From Enterobacteriaceae bacterium UBA5654 (GTDB taxonomy: Bacteria > Pseudomonadota > Gammaproteobacteria > Enterobacterales > Enterobacteriaceae): a stretch of DNA of 24,605 nucleotides. The position numbers and the translations under genes are program-made. Every line of letters starts with the position of its first letter. Positions within the stretch are counted from its first letter, which is position 1. The DNA is taken from positions 320,439-345,043 of the forward strand of contig DIJC01000024.1 in assembly GCA_002421005.1 (NCBI GenBank), in the 5' to 3' direction. The notes below the pieces were generated by a model. It did no database searches. It was not told where the DNA came from and worked only from the letters and a program-made list of their open reading frames with translations. Positions 22,975 to 24,605 of the stretch are shown here, in pieces.

Positions 22975-24465
22975 ATGCAGGGCACAAAAATTCGACTCTT
23001 AGCCGGTGGTTTGCTGTTTATTGCAACGGCTGGTTATGTGCAGGCAGAAGCGCTCCAGCCCGACCCGGCCTGGCAACAGGGGACGCTGGCGAATGGTTTC
23101 CAGTGGCAGGTTTTATCCACCCCACAGCGCCCCAGCGACCGCATCGAAATTCGTCTGCTGATAAACACCGGTTCGCTCACTGAAAACACGCAGCAAATTG
23201 GCTTCAGCCATTTTATTCCCCGGATTGCGCTCTCCCAGAGCGGCAGCCTGCCGCCGACCCAGGCGCAATCTCTCTGGCAGCAGGGCATCGACCCTAATCG
23301 ACCTTTGCCGCCCGCCATCGTCTCTTACGACCACACGTTGTTTAATCTGAGCCTGCCGAATAACCGCAATGACCTGCTGAAAGAGGCGCTGACGTGGCTG
23401 GCGGACAGTTCAGGCAGACTCAGCATTACTTCTGCGACCATTAACCCACCGTCGGCCACCGAACGGCTGGTCGCGACCTGGCCGATGGATACCAAAGAAG
23501 GCTGGTGGCGTTATCGTCTGAAAGGATCGACCATGCTGGGGCACGATCCGGCCGATCCGCTGAAAAAGCCGGTGGATGTGGAGCAAGTTAAAGCCTTCTA
23601 CCAGAAATGGTACACCCCGGATGCCATGAAACTGATTGTGGTGGGCAACGTAGACAGCCGCAGCGTCTCCGAACAAATCAACAAAGCGTTTGGCGAACTG
23701 AAGGGTAAACGCGAAACGCCCGCGCCGATGCCGACACTCTCCCCACTGCCGCTGGAGTCGGTCAGCATTATGACTGATACCGTAAAACAGGATCGCCTGT
23801 CGATTATGTGGGACAACGCCTGGCTACCGATCCGCGAATCCGGTGCGCTGCTGCGCTACTGGCGCGCGGATCTGGCGCGTGAGGCGCTCTACTGGCACGT
23901 TCAGCAGAATCTGAGCAAAAGTAACGCCAAAGATATCAGCATGGGCTTTGACTGCCGGGTGCTGTATCTGCGCGCCCAGTGCGGCATTAACATTGATTCG
24001 CCGAATGAAAAGCTCAACACCAATCTGGTGACGGTCGCTCGTGAACTGGCGGCGCTACGTGAGAAGGGGCTGACGGAGGAAGAGTTCAACGCGCTGGTAG
24101 CGCAGAAGAAGCTGGAGCTGCAAAAGCTGTTTGCCACCTACGCCCGCACCGATACCGATATTTTGATTAGCCAGCGAATGCGCGCGCTGCAAAATCAGGT
24201 GGTGGATATCGCGCCGGAGCAGTACCAGAAGCTGCGTCAGGATTTCCTCAACGACCTGACGCTGGAGAGCCTGAACCAGGATCTTCGCCAGCAGCTCTCT
24301 CAGGATATGTCGTTGATCCTGCTCCAGCCGAAAGGCGAGCCGGAGTATGACATGAAGGAACTCCAGGCGAGCTGGGATGAAATCATGACGCCTGCCGAGC
24401 CTGCGGCGACTCCCGCGCAGGAAGACGTGCGCCAGGAAGTGACGGATATTCCGCCTGTGCAGTAA
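22975..24465 (+). CDS. yhjJ: Periplasmic M16-like protein YhjJ, zinc motif lost
   Basis: Member of the M16 (pitrilysin/insulinase) metalloprotease superfamily, 496 residues against about 498 in E. coli. A signal peptide (about 1-23, ending GYVQA) sends it to the periplasm. The N-terminal M16 domain (about 30-180) has, at the place of the catalytic HxxEH, HFIPR (79-83): the first histidine is kept, but the glutamate and second histidine are replaced, so it is predicted not to be a zinc protease. The second M16_C-type domain (about 195-370) begins after FYQKWYTPDAMKLIVVGNVD. The C-terminal tail (about 470-496) is rich in Pro, Ala and Glu. Its role is unknown. The leader of 243 bases and GGGG before the ATG suggest an independent gene. 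Confidence 0.93.
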   Translation: MQGTKIRLLAGGLLFIATAGYVQAEALQPDPAWQQGTLANGFQWQVLSTPQRPSDRIEIRLLINTGSLTENTQQIGFSHFIPRIALSQSGSLPPTQAQSLWQQGIDPNRPLPPAIVSYDHTLFNLSLPNNRNDLLKEALTWLADSSGRLSITSATINPPSATERLVATWPMDTKEGWWRYRLKGSTMLGHDPADPLKKPVDVEQVKAFYQKWYTPDAMKLIVVGNVDSRSVSEQINKAFGELKGKRETPAPMPTLSPLPLESVSIMTDTVKQDRLSIMWDNAWLPIRESGALLRYWRADLAREALYWHVQQNLSKSNAKDISMGFDCRVLYLRAQCGINIDSPNEKLNTNLVTVARELAALREKGLTEEEFNALVAQKKLELQKLFATYARTDTDILISQRMRALQNQVVDIAPEQYQKLRQDFLNDLTLESLNQDLRQQLSQDMSLILLQPKGEPEYDMKELQASWDEIMTPAEPAATPAQEDVRQEVTDIPPVQ

Positions 24466-24605
24466 GGGTTAACCCCCGTCCTCGAAGGGTATTATTCCGG
24501 CGGCGGGAGAGGGGGAGAACCGGTGACGGACTCAACGACGACGCCAGCCAGTCCCCTCTCCCCTGAGGGAGAGGGTTAGGGAGAGGGGGAGCGTACGAGC
24601 CCCGG
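24466..24605. repeat. REP-like palindromes downstream of yhjJ
   Basis: After the yhjJ stop, a palindrome GGGTTAACCC (24466-24475) is followed by an inverted half-copy of the window's repeat family, GAGAGGGGGAGAACCGG (about 24507-24523). A direct copy follows, with a perfect stem CCCTCTCCC (24554-24562), loop CTGA and GGGAGAGGG (24567-24575), and then a tail ending GAGAGGGGGA (24581-24590). The opposite orientation of the two units resembles a BIME-type pair. No gene starts before the window ends. Confidence 0.75.

Overview
The window looks like chromosomal DNA of an Enterobacteriaceae bacterium close to Enterobacter, Kosakonia or Klebsiella. DppA, DctA, PdeK and YhjJ read almost residue for residue like their E. 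coli counterparts. The gene order dpp - bcs - pdeK - dctA - yhjJ is the E. coli arrangement. Intergenic gaps carry GC-rich palindromes of the CCCTCTCCC/GGGAGAGGG type that are common in these genera. All recognised genes lie on the + strand. The genus call is an inference from remembered sequences, not a database result.

Layout. 1-291: a cluster of REP-like palindromes. 292-882: a gene-free dpp upstream region ending in a leader with a probable GcvB sRNA target. 883-6585: the dipeptide ABC importer operon dppA-dppB-dppC-dppD-dppF, with an inverted pair of palindromes between dppA and dppB. 6586-7454: an 870-base gap holding a perfect 14-bp hairpin, what looks like the start of a broken hipA-like gene, and a structure resembling the right end of an IS200/IS605 element, followed by AT-rich DNA that is probably the control region of the next operon. 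7467-18991: a cellulose synthesis and secretion operon, bcsO-bcsQ-bcsA-bcsB-bcsC-bcsD-bcsZ. 19284-21292: pdeK, an EAL phosphodiesterase with a degenerate GGDEF domain. 21445-22731: dctA, a C4-dicarboxylate:proton symporter. 22975-24465: yhjJ, a periplasmic M16-like protein without the zinc motif. 24466-24605: more REP-like repeats.

How the genes work together. BcsA polymerises UDP-glucose and pushes the glucan across the inner membrane. It is probably switched on by c-di-GMP through its PilZ domain. BcsB guides the chain through the periplasm, BcsC forms the outer membrane exit, and the GH8 endoglucanase BcsZ trims glucan. BcsQ is a ParA/MinD-type ATPase. BcsD together with proline-rich BcsO is the set expected to line up synthases in the cytoplasm so that chains leave as ordered ribbons. 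PdeK, directly downstream, may lower c-di-GMP near the synthase.

The main point of interest is that this bcsD/bcsO-type operon sits in the interval between dppF and pdeK. In E. coli that interval holds yhjV, bcsEFG and bcsRQABZC. None of bcsR, bcsE, bcsF, bcsG or yhjV is visible here. The 870-base gap with hipA-like and IS-like debris looks like the scar of the rearrangement. I found no convincing wholly new system. The best candidates for a second look are the scar, the solo IS-like end with two competing hairpins, the alanine-rich insertion in BcsC and the repeat-built linker of BcsB.
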